Notes: generated by a model from the letters alone, not told the origin. Shown: positions 27,887 through 37,360, counted from the stretch's first letter. The stretch: 64,000 bases of DNA from Changchengzhania lutea (GCF_006974145.1 NZ_CP039456.1:2852499-2916498), one strand, 5' to 3'. Numbers and translations are program-made.

Positions 27887-30019
27887 ATGAATAAATTTGC
27901 AATATATCTATTCTTGATACTGTCCATGTCAATATACGGACAAAACGCTCAATTGCCATTAACAGTAATTCAAGATGACACCAACGATGTAGCGTTAAAA
28001 ATCATAGATAAATCAATCTATGATATCACCACAACGGGATCTGACCCTTACGTATTTACTTCTAAATTATCGTCAGATTTGGACAAGAAGAAAAACCAAT
28101 TATCCTTTCAATATTTTTGTCCAACAGGTGTAGATTTTATTGAGGTTCACTTTTTTCCGATGAAAGAAGGTGTTGGTCCAGAAATTATTGGAGATGTTGG
28201 CTCTACTGAAGGATGGGTGGAGTTTAAAATAGATTTATCTGAACAAATTCAGAACTGGGGAAAAAAGGGGGATTTCCTAAGATTAGATTTTGGTGCCGCT
28301 CCCGATTTAAAAATTCAAATAAAGAATTTAGTCCTTCGACCTCAAACTGAACGTGAAGCAGAAATTGATGCCCAAAAAGATGCAAAGAAAAAGTTGGAAC
28401 TTGTTTTTGAAAATAATCTAAAAACATATTTAGATAAAGATTTTCATAATCATATTTTAAATGTTTTAGTAACAGATGATAAAATTGAGTTAACAGGGAA
28501 AATTTCAGAAATGAAAAATTTATTCATCGCCGAGGTCAGTACTTATGAAAATGCTACTGAACTTAAAAGCTATGAATATTTGATACCATTAAAATCGGAA
28601 GGGAGCAATTTCAAAATGAGTATCGATCGTTTTGTAAAACGACATGGTTTCAATCAAGACCGTGTACTTTCCAAATGGATAGTTGTAGAAAAAAATGGGC
28701 AGAACTATACGCCCGCATCCCATGCTCGTTATGCCGATTCCATTGTTCCAAAATACATCTATCCGTTTGTAAAACCTTCAACAAAGAAAGGCTTGGGCGG
28801 CTACAGTACAGATCGTGAAGCCCCTTATACAGACTTGGACGACTTGGGAATCACAAGTGTAACCGTAAATATATTGGTCACACGTTTCTTGCGTTCTGAA
28901 CCTTCCCCAGAGAATATATCATTTGAGTATATGGGAAAAACCTATTATGCCGATAAAAAATCGATAGCTGAGCACGACAAAACATTTCTTTCTACTGCGG
29001 AAAGAAATATAGAAGCATCTGCGATATTGTTGGTAGATAAGGCATCAAAGGCGACAGATCCTAAAATCGGTGCCATCCTTCAGCATCCAGATTGTGACCC
29101 TGCAGGTATTTACAGTATGCCCAATTTAACCAGTCCGGAAGGTGTTCAATACTATGCGGCCGTACTTGATTTTCTGGCAAATCGCTATACCAGACCCGAT
29201 AAAAAATATGGCCGGATCCATCATTGGATTATTCATAACGAAGTCGATGCAGGATGGGTTTGGACCAATGCTGGAGAGAAGTCCTCCTTGGTATTTATGG
29301 ATCTTTATCATAAATCCATGCGCATGTTGCACAATATAGCACGTAAGTATAACCCAAACTCCAAAGTATTTATTTCCCTTACACATTATTGGAATTGGAC
29401 CTCCAATCCCAAGTTTTATCATTCCAAGGAACTGTTGGAACAACTTTTACAATTTTCAAAGGCGGAAGGCGACTTTGAATGGGCCATTGCACAGCACCCA
29501 TACCCCGAATCCTTGCGAGAACCAAAAACTTGGTTAGATGAAAAAGTGAGTTTCGATTTTGATACAAAATTGATAACCTTTAAAAATACCGAGGTATTGG
29601 ATGCTTGGGTAAAACGACCTGAAGCGCGCTTTAAGGGAAAGACCAAACGTCTCGTTTACCTTTCTGAGAACGGAACAAATTCCCCGACATACAGCGAGCA
29701 AGATCTGTTGGAGCAGGCTGCCGGTATGGCCTATGCCATGAAAAAAATAAAGTATTTGGATGGAATAGATGGTTTTCAATACCACAACTGGCAAGATAAC
29801 CGTCAGGAAGGTGGTTTGCGGATTGGGCTCCGTCGTTTCCCCGATGATGAGGAAGATCCAGGCGGCATCAAACCCGTTTGGAAAGTGTACCAAGCTTTTG
29901 GCACGGATAAGGAAGATGAAGTGTATGATCCGTACAAGGACATCATTGGTATCGATGATTGGGACGAGATCCGTTATACCGACGAAATTGGTGAGAAGGG
30001 CGAGACTGACAAAGAATGA
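27887..30019 (+). CDS. DUF5722 family putative glycoside hydrolase with one N-terminal beta-sandwich module
   Basis: The protein has 710 residues and a Sec signal peptide (ending IYGQ, about residue 19). Residues about 22-155 form one module of the type repeated three times in the giant paralogues: YDITTTGSDPYVF, FIEVHFFP, FLRLDFGAAPDLKIQIKNLVLRP (in pieces). The DUF5722 domain follows to the C-terminus. Glu452 in WIIHNEVDAGW and Glu594 in YLSENG sit in the positions expected for clan GH-A acid/base and nucleophile, and HPYPESLREP is another strongly conserved loop. It is preceded by a PUL element and overlaps the following sulfatase start by ATGA. I see no CBM3 or sorting domain, so it is probably periplasmic. 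The biochemical activity of DUF5722 is unknown to me. Confidence 0.85.
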   Translation: MNKFAIYLFLILSMSIYGQNAQLPLTVIQDDTNDVALKIIDKSIYDITTTGSDPYVFTSKLSSDLDKKKNQLSFQYFCPTGVDFIEVHFFPMKEGVGPEIIGDVGSTEGWVEFKIDLSEQIQNWGKKGDFLRLDFGAAPDLKIQIKNLVLRPQTEREAEIDAQKDAKKKLELVFENNLKTYLDKDFHNHILNVLVTDDKIELTGKISEMKNLFIAEVSTYENATELKSYEYLIPLKSEGSNFKMSIDRFVKRHGFNQDRVLSKWIVVEKNGQNYTPASHARYADSIVPKYIYPFVKPSTKKGLGGYSTDREAPYTDLDDLGITSVTVNILVTRFLRSEPSPENISFEYMGKTYYADKKSIAEHDKTFLSTAERNIEASAILLVDKASKATDPKIGAILQHPDCDPAGIYSMPNLTSPEGVQYYAAVLDFLANRYTRPDKKYGRIHHWIIHNEVDAGWVWTNAGEKSSLVFMDLYHKSMRMLHNIARKYNPNSKVFISLTHYWNWTSNPKFYHSKELLEQLLQFSKAEGDFEWAIAQHPYPESLREPKTWLDEKVSFDFDTKLITFKNTEVLDAWVKRPEARFKGKTKRLVYLSENGTNSPTYSEQDLLEQAAGMAYAMKKIKYLDGIDGFQYHNWQDNRQEGGLRIGLRRFPDDEEDPGGIKPVWKVYQAFGTDKEDEVYDPYKDIIGIDDWDEIRYTDEIGEKGETDKE

Positions 30020-31698
30020 ATTTTAAAATCCAGACTATGAGAGGTAATAAACGGCTGCGGCCTTTTGAATTCAATTTAAAAATACATCGCCCAGTAAACT
30101 TTCTTTTTATTGTACTCCTAGGTTTAATACTGTTAGGTTGTGAAGAGAAACAGGAAGAGCAAACGAGCGATACCAAAAGCGAACCAAGACCCAACATTAT
30201 TTTAATCGTTGCCGATGACTTGGGCTATAGTGACATCGGTAGTTATGGTGGCGAAATATCTACACCAAATTTGGATGAATTAGCTCAGGAAGGCGTTCGG
30301 CTTTCTAATATGCATAATGCAGGTATGTGTGTTATTTCTAGAGCCTCAATGCTTACAGGGCAATGGTGGCCAAGGGTCGGTTTTGGAATTGAAAAAGGAA
30401 GCAATATTGCGCAAGTTCTAAAAAAGGATGGGTATAGAACAGGATTGATTGGTAAATGGCACTTAAAGGGCGAACCAAACAATAAAGGCTTTGACCACTT
30501 TTTTGGATTTTTAGGAGGCTTTTCAAGCTACTTCAATGGCAGTCCTGATTACCGTTTAAATAAAGAAAAATATGATGATTTCGATAACGGATTTTACAGT
30601 ACCGATGCGTTCAGTAAAAATGCAGTGGATTTTGTAAATAAAAATGATCCTAGCCAGCCATTCTTTCTTTATCTAAGTTATCAAGCACCACATAATCCTT
30701 TACAAGCTCCCAAAGAAGATATCGAGAAATATCGTGGCTCTTATTTAAAGGGGTGGCAAGTAGTAAGAGAGGCCAGGATTGAGAATCAAATTAAAATGGA
30801 TTTAATTCAGCCTGAAACACCCTTGCCGGACTATCCAGAAAATTTACCTGCTTGGAATTCCTTAACGCCTCAACAGAAAGACCTTGAAGATTTAAGGATG
30901 TCGGTTTATGCAGCCATGGTAGAGCGCATGGATACAGGTATAGGTCAGCTCATGGCAGCATTAAAAGCCAATGGCCAAGATAAAAGAACCTTGGTAATTT
31001 TTCTAAGTGATAATGGAACGGATTCCTTTTCCGTCATGGATGCTGCTATGCTCGATAAAGGACTTTTGCCTGGCGATGCCGGTTCTAACTATCAACCAGG
31101 TACAGGTTGGGCATACGCTAGTGTTGCCCCCAAAAGACTCTATAAAATCAGTCAACATGGTGGTGGTGTTAAAACTGGAGCAATTACTTGGTGGCCTGAG
31201 ACCATAGAGAAGAATAAAAGTATACATATGGAACCACTACATGTGGTGGATATTATGCCCACTATTTTAGAGGTTTCGGGTAGTTTAAAATCTTCAAACA
31301 ATAAGGAAAGTAATAATTTTTTCGCAGGAAAATCATTTCTCCCACTTTTAAAAGGAGATGATTGGAAACGGGATGCGCCTATGTATTTCCAATTTATCGA
31401 CAACCGTGCCATCCGAACGGAACAATGGAGCTTGCTGGAAATAGATGGCAACGGATGGGAATTGTATGACAATACAAAAGACCCCTTGGAAACTAACGAT
31501 CTTGCAAATGAAAATCCCGCCAAGGTTTCAGAACTTGAAAAAGATTGGTTGGAATGGTGGAAGTCCGAAGGTGGAAACCTTGATTACCAACCAGAAAGTA
31601 CTTCTGAAAGTCCTCATTACCAACCGCAGGGCGATCGGGGGTCGGGGGATATGTATGTGCCTACTGCGATGCCTGATACCTTAAGGCTCAAATACTAG
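30016..31698 (+). CDS. S1 family sulfatase, lipoprotein, with C-V-I-S-R motif
   Basis: Sulfatase of 560 residues. Start ATG overlaps the DUF5722 stop as ATGA; the next ATG (30037) would also work. The lipobox LLGC is at Cys42, after a long n-region. Motifs: LIVADDLGYSD (about 64-74), modification motif C105-V-I-S-R109 with Ile instead of Pro/Ala at the third position, IGKWHLKG (about 145), FLSDNGTDSFS (about 330). Translational coupling to the DUF5722 protein suggests sequential action on the same product. A 40-residue C-terminal tail is rich in Ser, Pro and Tyr. Confidence 0.9.
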   Translation: MNFKIQTMRGNKRLRPFEFNLKIHRPVNFLFIVLLGLILLGCEEKQEEQTSDTKSEPRPNIILIVADDLGYSDIGSYGGEISTPNLDELAQEGVRLSNMHNAGMCVISRASMLTGQWWPRVGFGIEKGSNIAQVLKKDGYRTGLIGKWHLKGEPNNKGFDHFFGFLGGFSSYFNGSPDYRLNKEKYDDFDNGFYSTDAFSKNAVDFVNKNDPSQPFFLYLSYQAPHNPLQAPKEDIEKYRGSYLKGWQVVREARIENQIKMDLIQPETPLPDYPENLPAWNSLTPQQKDLEDLRMSVYAAMVERMDTGIGQLMAALKANGQDKRTLVIFLSDNGTDSFSVMDAAMLDKGLLPGDAGSNYQPGTGWAYASVAPKRLYKISQHGGGVKTGAITWWPETIEKNKSIHMEPLHVVDIMPTILEVSGSLKSSNNKESNNFFAGKSFLPLLKGDDWKRDAPMYFQFIDNRAIRTEQWSLLEIDGNGWELYDNTKDPLETNDLANENPAKVSELEKDWLEWWKSEGGNLDYQPESTSESPHYQPQGDRGSGDMYVPTAMPDTLRLKY

Positions 31699-31786
31699 AA
31701 TTGGAAAACACTTATCAAATCAAAACCTGTAAATAAATAGTTCTATATTTGAGAACTTTTATTATTTTTGTTTTATAATTGAACAA

Positions 31787-32083
31787 ATGAAACGAATAGT
31801 TGCAAAAAGTACACTTCGTAAATTTTGGGAAAAACATGAAGATTCCGAACAGTATTTAAAAACTTGGTACAATACAACAAAAAATGCGAAGTGGTTTTCC
31901 CCGAATGATGTTAAAGAAACTTATATCAATGCGAGTATTCTTAAAGATGGTCGAGTAGTTTTCAATATCAAAGGAAATTCATATCGATTAATCGTTAAGT
32001 TTAATTACGAAAGACAATGGGCATTTATTCGATTCATCGGTACACATGCCGATTATGATAAAATAGATGCAAACTTGATTTAA
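31787..32083 (+). CDS. higB: HigB-family type II toxin
   Basis: A 98-residue basic protein with the HigB_toxin pattern: KSTLRKFWEKHEDSEQYLKTWY, then NIKGNSYRLIVKFNYERQWAFIRFIGTHADYDKID (in pieces). Such proteins are RelE-like ribosome-dependent mRNA interferases. The antitoxin gene follows 10 bp later, toxin-first order being typical of higBA. The pair stands inside the PUL, 88 bp after a sulfatase, and has no apparent metabolic link to it. Confidence 0.88.
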   Translation: MKRIVAKSTLRKFWEKHEDSEQYLKTWYNTTKNAKWFSPNDVKETYINASILKDGRVVFNIKGNSYRLIVKFNYERQWAFIRFIGTHADYDKIDANLI

Positions 32084-32093
32084 ATAAATAGTT

Positions 32094-32465
32094 ATGGATT
32101 TGAAGCCTATTAAATCAGAAAGCGATTACCAAAAATCACTTGAACGCCTTGAAGTAATTTTTGACGCGCCAATCGACTCAAAAGATGGAGACGAAGCGGA
32201 AATACTTGCTATGCTGATCGAGAACTACGAAAATGAGTACTATCCTATTGAGGCACCCGACCCTATCGAAGCTATAAAAATTCGTATGGAAGAAATGAAT
32301 TTACGTCAAAAAGACTTAGTTGGAATAATTGGAGGAAAAAGTAGAGTATCTGAAATTCTAAACCGCAAAAAGCGATTGACTGTAGATATGATAAGAGAAT
32401 TAGAGCGGTTACTTCAAATCTCAGCTTCGGTTTTGGTAAACAACTATCAGCTTGTACAAAAATAA
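32094..32465 (+). CDS. higA: HigA-family antitoxin with XRE-type HTH
   Basis: The 123-residue protein has an acidic N-terminal half and a helix-turn-helix at about 62-112 (IRMEEMNLRQKDLVGIIGGKSRVSEILNRKK, in pieces). It should neutralise the upstream HigB-type toxin and repress the pair's promoter, presumably within 31699-31786. It ends 50 bp from the convergent symporter gene. Confidence 0.88.
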   Translation: MDLKPIKSESDYQKSLERLEVIFDAPIDSKDGDEAEILAMLIENYENEYYPIEAPDPIEAIKIRMEEMNLRQKDLVGIIGGKSRVSEILNRKKRLTVDMIRELERLLQISASVLVNNYQLVQK

Positions 32466-32515
32466 TTGTTTACTACCGTACTCGAGAAGTATAACTTCAA
32501 GTTTAAATAGAATAA

Positions 32516-33967
32516 CTATTCAATGGTCTCTCCACTTCGAAAACGTTCCAAGTATTTCTTTGTGATTGGGTATTTCCAAACAGGTATTATCGCTATTGCA
32601 GCGAATACCGCAGCGGATAAAAATCCTACCAAGGTTACTTTTTCCATCGTTTCCATGGAATAACTTTCCTGAGCCGCCTCAAACCCCATCTGGGTCAATA
32701 CAAATCCTGAGAAAAACACTCCGAGCGATTGTGATGCTTTAAACACAAAACTTAGCATTGCGGAATAAGAACCATCTCGAAGTTTGCCTGTTTTGATTTT
32801 TCCGATTTCCGAAACATCGGCAACCATGGCAAACGACGTTGGAATCATGGTACCGACCCCTAACCAGAAGAGGTCATGAAAGCCCATAAATGTCAACATG
32901 CCACCTGAGAATTCCAATCCGAACAGCTCAAATGGGGCAAAATCCTTAGAAACAAAACCACCCACAAATAGCACGCAGAGCAAAATGTTTCCGATCAGAC
33001 CAAGGGAAATGCCTGAGAGGATGGCACCTTTTTTCTCAATCCGTTTGGCAAGTGCACTTCCCACAAGAGAGCCAATTGCAAATGCTACCATCGTTGAGGA
33101 GTGCACCACGGTTTTTTCGACACTAGAAAACTCCATAAAAAACTCGTACACATAAATCTGTACACTTCCCACAAAGGCGGCTGAAGTGATACCTACCACT
33201 GTCATGATATAAACCATACGCAACAACGGGTCTTTTAAGGTATGTCCAATTTCCCTGAACATATTACCGATGCCACCATTACCCTTGGGCTCATCACGGG
33301 TATCTTTAGCATATTTTCGTGTAGTAAACATTACAATAGCTAATAGAATAACACCTAACACCAAGCAAGCGATTATCAATGACACATAATTATCTGCCAC
33401 TGCAGTTGATTTTATGGCCCCTTCTGCTGTATCTTGAAAGAATAGAACCCAACTAAAAGCTGTTAATATGTTAATAAACATACCAAAAGCAAAACGTACC
33501 CCTTGAATTTTAGAGCGTCCTTCATAGTCCGTGCATATTTCAAAACCAAGGGCGTTATAAGGTACAAGAAAAATGGTCATACCCGTTCTCATCAGAAGGT
33601 TGAAACCCATTAGCCACCCGAATATAGCATATTCACTTTCCATACCTTCTGGGACAAGCCAAAGAAGGGTAAAAAAGAAAAGTGATAAAATCCCGCCCAA
33701 TAGCATGTATGGATGTCTTTTGCCCCATTTGCTTCTGGTATTGTCCGAAATATATCCCATAATCGGATCTGTAACCGCATCCCAAAAAATAGAAATACTT
33801 ATGGCAAGTCCCGCCAATGTTGCATCAAGACCTATGACTTGGGTATAATACAACATGGCAAAGTTTAAAATGGAATTCAGCATTATGGAGGTCACACCAT
33901 CGCCCGATGCATAGGCCATTATGTCACGCATCTTTGTCGGAATTTCCTTTTTTAAAATGGTGGCCAT
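32516..33967 (-). CDS. GPH-type (MFS) sugar:cation symporter
   Basis: The inner-membrane protein has 483 residues and about 12 hydrophobic segments. The diagnostic GPH/MelB motif WDAVTDPIMGYISDNT with RSKWGKRHPYML follows the second segment (about 60-88), and the equivalent loop recurs mid-protein. It would bring sugar released in the periplasm, probably L-rhamnose or a short rhamno-oligosaccharide, into the cytoplasm with Na+ or H+. It is transcribed singly on the - strand with a PUL element 160 bp upstream of its start, which ties it to the regulon. The exact sugar is not deducible. Confidence 0.9.
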   Translation of the reverse strand: MATILKKEIPTKMRDIMAYASGDGVTSIMLNSILNFAMLYYTQVIGLDATLAGLAISISIFWDAVTDPIMGYISDNTRSKWGKRHPYMLLGGILSLFFFTLLWLVPEGMESEYAIFGWLMGFNLLMRTGMTIFLVPYNALGFEICTDYEGRSKIQGVRFAFGMFINILTAFSWVLFFQDTAEGAIKSTAVADNYVSLIIACLVLGVILLAIVMFTTRKYAKDTRDEPKGNGGIGNMFREIGHTLKDPLLRMVYIMTVVGITSAAFVGSVQIYVYEFFMEFSSVEKTVVHSSTMVAFAIGSLVGSALAKRIEKKGAILSGISLGLIGNILLCVLFVGGFVSKDFAPFELFGLEFSGGMLTFMGFHDLFWLGVGTMIPTSFAMVADVSEIGKIKTGKLRDGSYSAMLSFVFKASQSLGVFFSGFVLTQMGFEAAQESYSMETMEKVTLVGFLSAAVFAAIAIIPVWKYPITKKYLERFRSGETIE

Positions 33968-34127
33968 ATCTGGTTATTTAAGGTTAGTTGAACTCAGCAA
34001 TCCATTGATTAGAATGTTTAATATTTTATATTTAAGCGAACAAATATGTGGACAAAAATGGGTTTAAACATATGCTCCACCAAGTATCAAATAAAAATGT
34101 AATGTAGAATTATAGTCCTGAAACAGC

Positions 34128-34143
34128 ATCCTGTACTGACCTG
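34128..34143 (-). promoter_or_regulatory. PUL element copy 5, upstream of symporter gene
   Basis: On the - strand it reads CAGGTCAGTACAGGAT, 160 bp before the symporter start. Region 33968-34262 holds no gene. Confidence 0.65.
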
Positions 34144-34262
34144 TTAAGGGTACTCTATCTATAACATAAAAGATTAATTATCATAGAATTGTTAAGACTG
34201 TGGTATAGTTATCAAATATTATCAATACCTAGTAGGTAAGGGAATTTCTAATTCTATTGTTG

Positions 34263-36989
34263 TCACATTTCGAATCTTATACTAAATGAATAGTGACCAG
34301 ACCCAATTTTAAGCACCGTTTCTTTATCATTCACTTCTAATATATTGATATTATGTAACTCTAAAATAGATATATTACTCTCTTTGAGAGTTGAAACATT
34401 GTTGGAAGGAATAAAAACTTTGGCTTTGGTATTTACAGGAATGCCAATATCCATGATTAATGTATTTTCCTTCCAGTCCCATGCTGAAGAAATAATCCCG
34501 TTGATACTTTTATAGCTTCCCTTCATAAACCCCATGTCTTTACTTATTGCAGGTTTTATAATAATATTCCGGTAGCCAGAATCTTCAGAATCGATGCCGA
34601 GTGCGCATTGAAACATCCATTGTGTGACAGAACCAAAAGCATAGTGACTAAAAGAATTCATTCTGGCATTGATATCGGAATTCACAGCATCGTTTTTGGT
34701 ATAGCTGTTCCAGCGTTCCCAAATTGAGGTAGCACCGTTTTCTATGGAGTAGCCCCAACTTGGATATTCGGTCTGTTGAAATATTTTGTATGCCACATCG
34801 TTATGTCCATATTTAGAGAGGGACAACATCACGTGTTTGGTACCCAAAAAACCAGTTGCGAACTTAAATCCGTTATTTGTTATTTTTTCGGCCAAACGAG
34901 CAGCTCCCTTTTCGGCTATATCTACAGGATATAAATCAAAATATAGGGCCAAGGCATAACTGGTCTGGGTGTCTTCAGTCGTATGGCCGTTTGCTAAAAT
35001 ATACTTTTCGGAAAAAGCTTTTTGAATATTTTCAAATAGTTCTGCGTACTTGAGTGCTTTTTCTATTTTACCCAAGACCCCTGCCATTTCTGCCATTAAT
35101 AAGGCGTCGTAGCCGTAAAATGAAGCCGCGATAAAGTCATTACTGGTATCTTCATTTACGGAAAGCCAATCGCCCCAATTTCGCCCGCCTTCAGGTCTAA
35201 GATAATTTGAACTTGCATCCTCCTGAAATTGCATGAATTTTTCCATGCCCTTATACATGTATTCCAAAATGCGGGTGTCATTGTAGACTTTGTACATTGT
35301 ATAGGGAATAATGATGCCGGCATCCATCCATGCTGGGGAATATTGATGCTGCCTTGAAAATGGGAAAGGCGCAAAATTAGGATAAGCCCCATACCAAAGC
35401 TGGGAATCCTCTAGGTCTACCAAGAATTTGGTCATAAAGGCAGCGATATCCGCATTATAGGTGGCAGAGCGCACATATATATGGGCATCCCCGGTCCAAC
35501 CCAAACGTTCATCACGTTGGGGGCAATCGGTGGGAATTTCAAAAAAGTTGGCACTCTCTGTGGTTTTTATATTTTTAAAGAGCATATTGTTCATCTCATT
35601 AGAACAACTAAACGTACTTGCATTGGTCTCAATGGAACTTAATGCGATACCCGTGATGGTATCAGTTGTCGGTTTTTCTGGCAATCCCGTAACTTCAACA
35701 TACTGAAAGCCGTGATAGGTAAATCTAGGTTGCCAAGTTTCGATGCCGTCTCCCTTTAAAATATAAGTGTCCGTCGCTCTGGCCTCACGGAGATTATCGG
35801 TCTGAATGTTGCCGTCCTTTTTAAGTATTTCTCCAAATCGAAGCTTTACTTTGGTTCCTTTTGGTCCTTGCACCTTTAAGAGTGCAAAACCAGCGATGTT
35901 TTTTCCCAAATTAAAAACAAAGGTATCGGGAACAGGTTCCGTAATATTGAGAGGCGTTAGACGTTCGGTATTCTTGACCAAGGTGCCAGGATGTGCCTGC
36001 AGTTTTCCTTTTGGGAAAGGATACATTATTGGATAGTGCCAATCGCTATCATCATAATTTGAAGCATCCCAACCCGTTTTTTCCAATCGGGAATCGTAGG
36101 TTTCGCCCATAAGGATGTCCGCTTCCCGAATAGGTCCTTGGTCGACTTTCCAAGTATCGTCAGACGCTATAATTTCAAAGCTTCCGTCTTCATATTCTAA
36201 TTCAATCTGGCCCATAAACGATGGATTGACCCCATAGAATTCCCTGACCTTATCCAGCCTAAGGTAGAGTGCATAGCCCACATAACCCGCATACCATCCA
36301 TCTGCAATGACTGCTCCTATGACGTTTTCGCCTTCAAGCAAACTGTCGGTAACATCAAAGGTCTGATAGTATAAGCGCTTATCATAATCCGTCCAACCAG
36401 GTAGAAAGTTTGCATCCCCTACCTTTTTTCCATTAATGTGCAATTCGTATAAACCCAAAGCGGTTGCATATACCGTTGCTTTTTTTATTTTTTTATTTAA
36501 AACGAATGGCTTGCGCAGGTATCTTGCTGGAGGCAGATATAAACTATCATATTTATCCAATGTATTGTGTCCCACATCGTGCCCGATGAAGGCACCCTTC
36601 CAATTGGAAAATTTCAACAGTCCCATAGACCAAAAAGCTGGTTCGCTCCATTCGGATTCCCGGTCTGTTTCATCCCAAACCTTAACTTTCCAATGATACG
36701 TTGTATTTGATTCCAGCAAAACTCCATCATAGACAATCTGGTTGGTGGCATTGGAAGAAATCTTGCCACTATCCCAAACATCCGCTGTATTTTTTAAGAG
36801 GTTTTCTTTAGAAGTAGCAATCAATATACGATAAGAAGTCTGGGTTCTGTTTCTTCCTTCTCCAATTAAAACCCAGCTAAATCTGGGAATTGGGATATCC
36901 AAACCCAAGGGATTTTTTCGATATTCGGTTCTTAGTTCATCGATTTTCAATGGCACGGAATTATTTATTTTTGAATGTTTATGGTTCAA
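34263..36989 (-). CDS. GH78 alpha-L-rhamnosidase, TTG start, no signal peptide visible
   Basis: The protein has 908 residues with the classical GH78 architecture: an N-terminal fibronectin-like domain from about residue 18 (LRTEYRKNPLGLDIPIPRFSW in pieces), Bac_rhamnosid_N and concanavalin-like domains (YATALGLYELHINGKKVG; YHGFQYVEVTG), the (alpha/alpha)6 barrel with DCPQRDERLGWTGD near 487-500, and a C-terminal beta domain. It should release alpha-L-rhamnose. The only in-frame starts before the conserved region are TTG (36989) and a GTG or TTG a dozen codons on; no ATG and no hydrophobic leader exist before the upstream in-frame stop at 37005-37007. The enzyme may therefore be cytoplasmic, acting on oligosaccharides brought in by the adjacent symporter, or its leader may have been lost. 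Confidence 0.88.
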   Translation of the reverse strand: MNHKHSKINNSVPLKIDELRTEYRKNPLGLDIPIPRFSWVLIGEGRNRTQTSYRILIATSKENLLKNTADVWDSGKISSNATNQIVYDGVLLESNTTYHWKVKVWDETDRESEWSEPAFWSMGLLKFSNWKGAFIGHDVGHNTLDKYDSLYLPPARYLRKPFVLNKKIKKATVYATALGLYELHINGKKVGDANFLPGWTDYDKRLYYQTFDVTDSLLEGENVIGAVIADGWYAGYVGYALYLRLDKVREFYGVNPSFMGQIELEYEDGSFEIIASDDTWKVDQGPIREADILMGETYDSRLEKTGWDASNYDDSDWHYPIMYPFPKGKLQAHPGTLVKNTERLTPLNITEPVPDTFVFNLGKNIAGFALLKVQGPKGTKVKLRFGEILKKDGNIQTDNLREARATDTYILKGDGIETWQPRFTYHGFQYVEVTGLPEKPTTDTITGIALSSIETNASTFSCSNEMNNMLFKNIKTTESANFFEIPTDCPQRDERLGWTGDAHIYVRSATYNADIAAFMTKFLVDLEDSQLWYGAYPNFAPFPFSRQHQYSPAWMDAGIIIPYTMYKVYNDTRILEYMYKGMEKFMQFQEDASSNYLRPEGGRNWGDWLSVNEDTSNDFIAASFYGYDALLMAEMAGVLGKIEKALKYAELFENIQKAFSEKYILANGHTTEDTQTSYALALYFDLYPVDIAEKGAARLAEKITNNGFKFATGFLGTKHVMLSLSKYGHNDVAYKIFQQTEYPSWGYSIENGATSIWERWNSYTKNDAVNSDINARMNSFSHYAFGSVTQWMFQCALGIDSEDSGYRNIIIKPAISKDMGFMKGSYKSINGIISSAWDWKENTLIMDIGIPVNTKAKVFIPSNNVSTLKESNISILELHNINILEVNDKETVLKIGSGHYSFSIRFEM

Positions 36990-37240
36990 GGGAAAGATGG
37001 GAATTTAAAGACTATTTAACTTGGACCTTTTTTATTTATTTTAAAAAAAGCTACTTAAAGAAGGCAGCCTCCGTTTAGGTTCAAACTCCAATATAAGTAG
37101 TATTTCGATTTATTTTTAAGTTATCTCAAAAAGGTTCAACTCAATCAATTGGGATGATTCTTATCTCAATGCATTAAATCATATAATCTTGTAAATGAAA
37201 TATAAAAGTATGCAAGGTCAAAACTACACCCTTTAAACGC

Positions 37241-37256
37241 ATCCTGTACAATGCTG
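37241..37256 (-). promoter_or_regulatory. PUL element copy 6, upstream of GH78 gene
   Basis: On the - strand it reads CAGCATTGTACAGGAT, 251 bp before the GH78 start, the longest distance in the set. It shares the divergent region 36990-37462 with copy 7. No gene is seen in this 473-bp region. Confidence 0.65.
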
Positions 37257-37344
37257 ATACATTAATTTTACATTCCCAGAATGAATAAAAACTTTAAGCC
37301 GTTTTCTTATTCATTAAGAAAACTAGTATTAATATGCCCGATAA

Positions 37345-37360
37345 CAGTACTGTACAGGAT
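37345..37360 (+). promoter_or_regulatory. PUL element copy 7, upstream of sulfatase 37463
   Basis: Reads CAGTACTGTACAGGAT, 102 bp before the ATG at 37463. With copy 6 it forms an inverted pair across a divergent region, the same arrangement as copies 1 and 2. Confidence 0.7.

Noticed and set aside
31152-31523. Long antisense open frame inside the sulfatase gene, and similar antisense frames elsewhere
   Set aside because: They lie fully opposite clearly conserved genes, have no recognisable domains, and are explained by codon bias of the real genes.
32466-32515. Hairpin GAAGT-ATA-ACTTC between higA and the symporter as a terminator
   Set aside because: The stem is only 5 bp and has no T tract.
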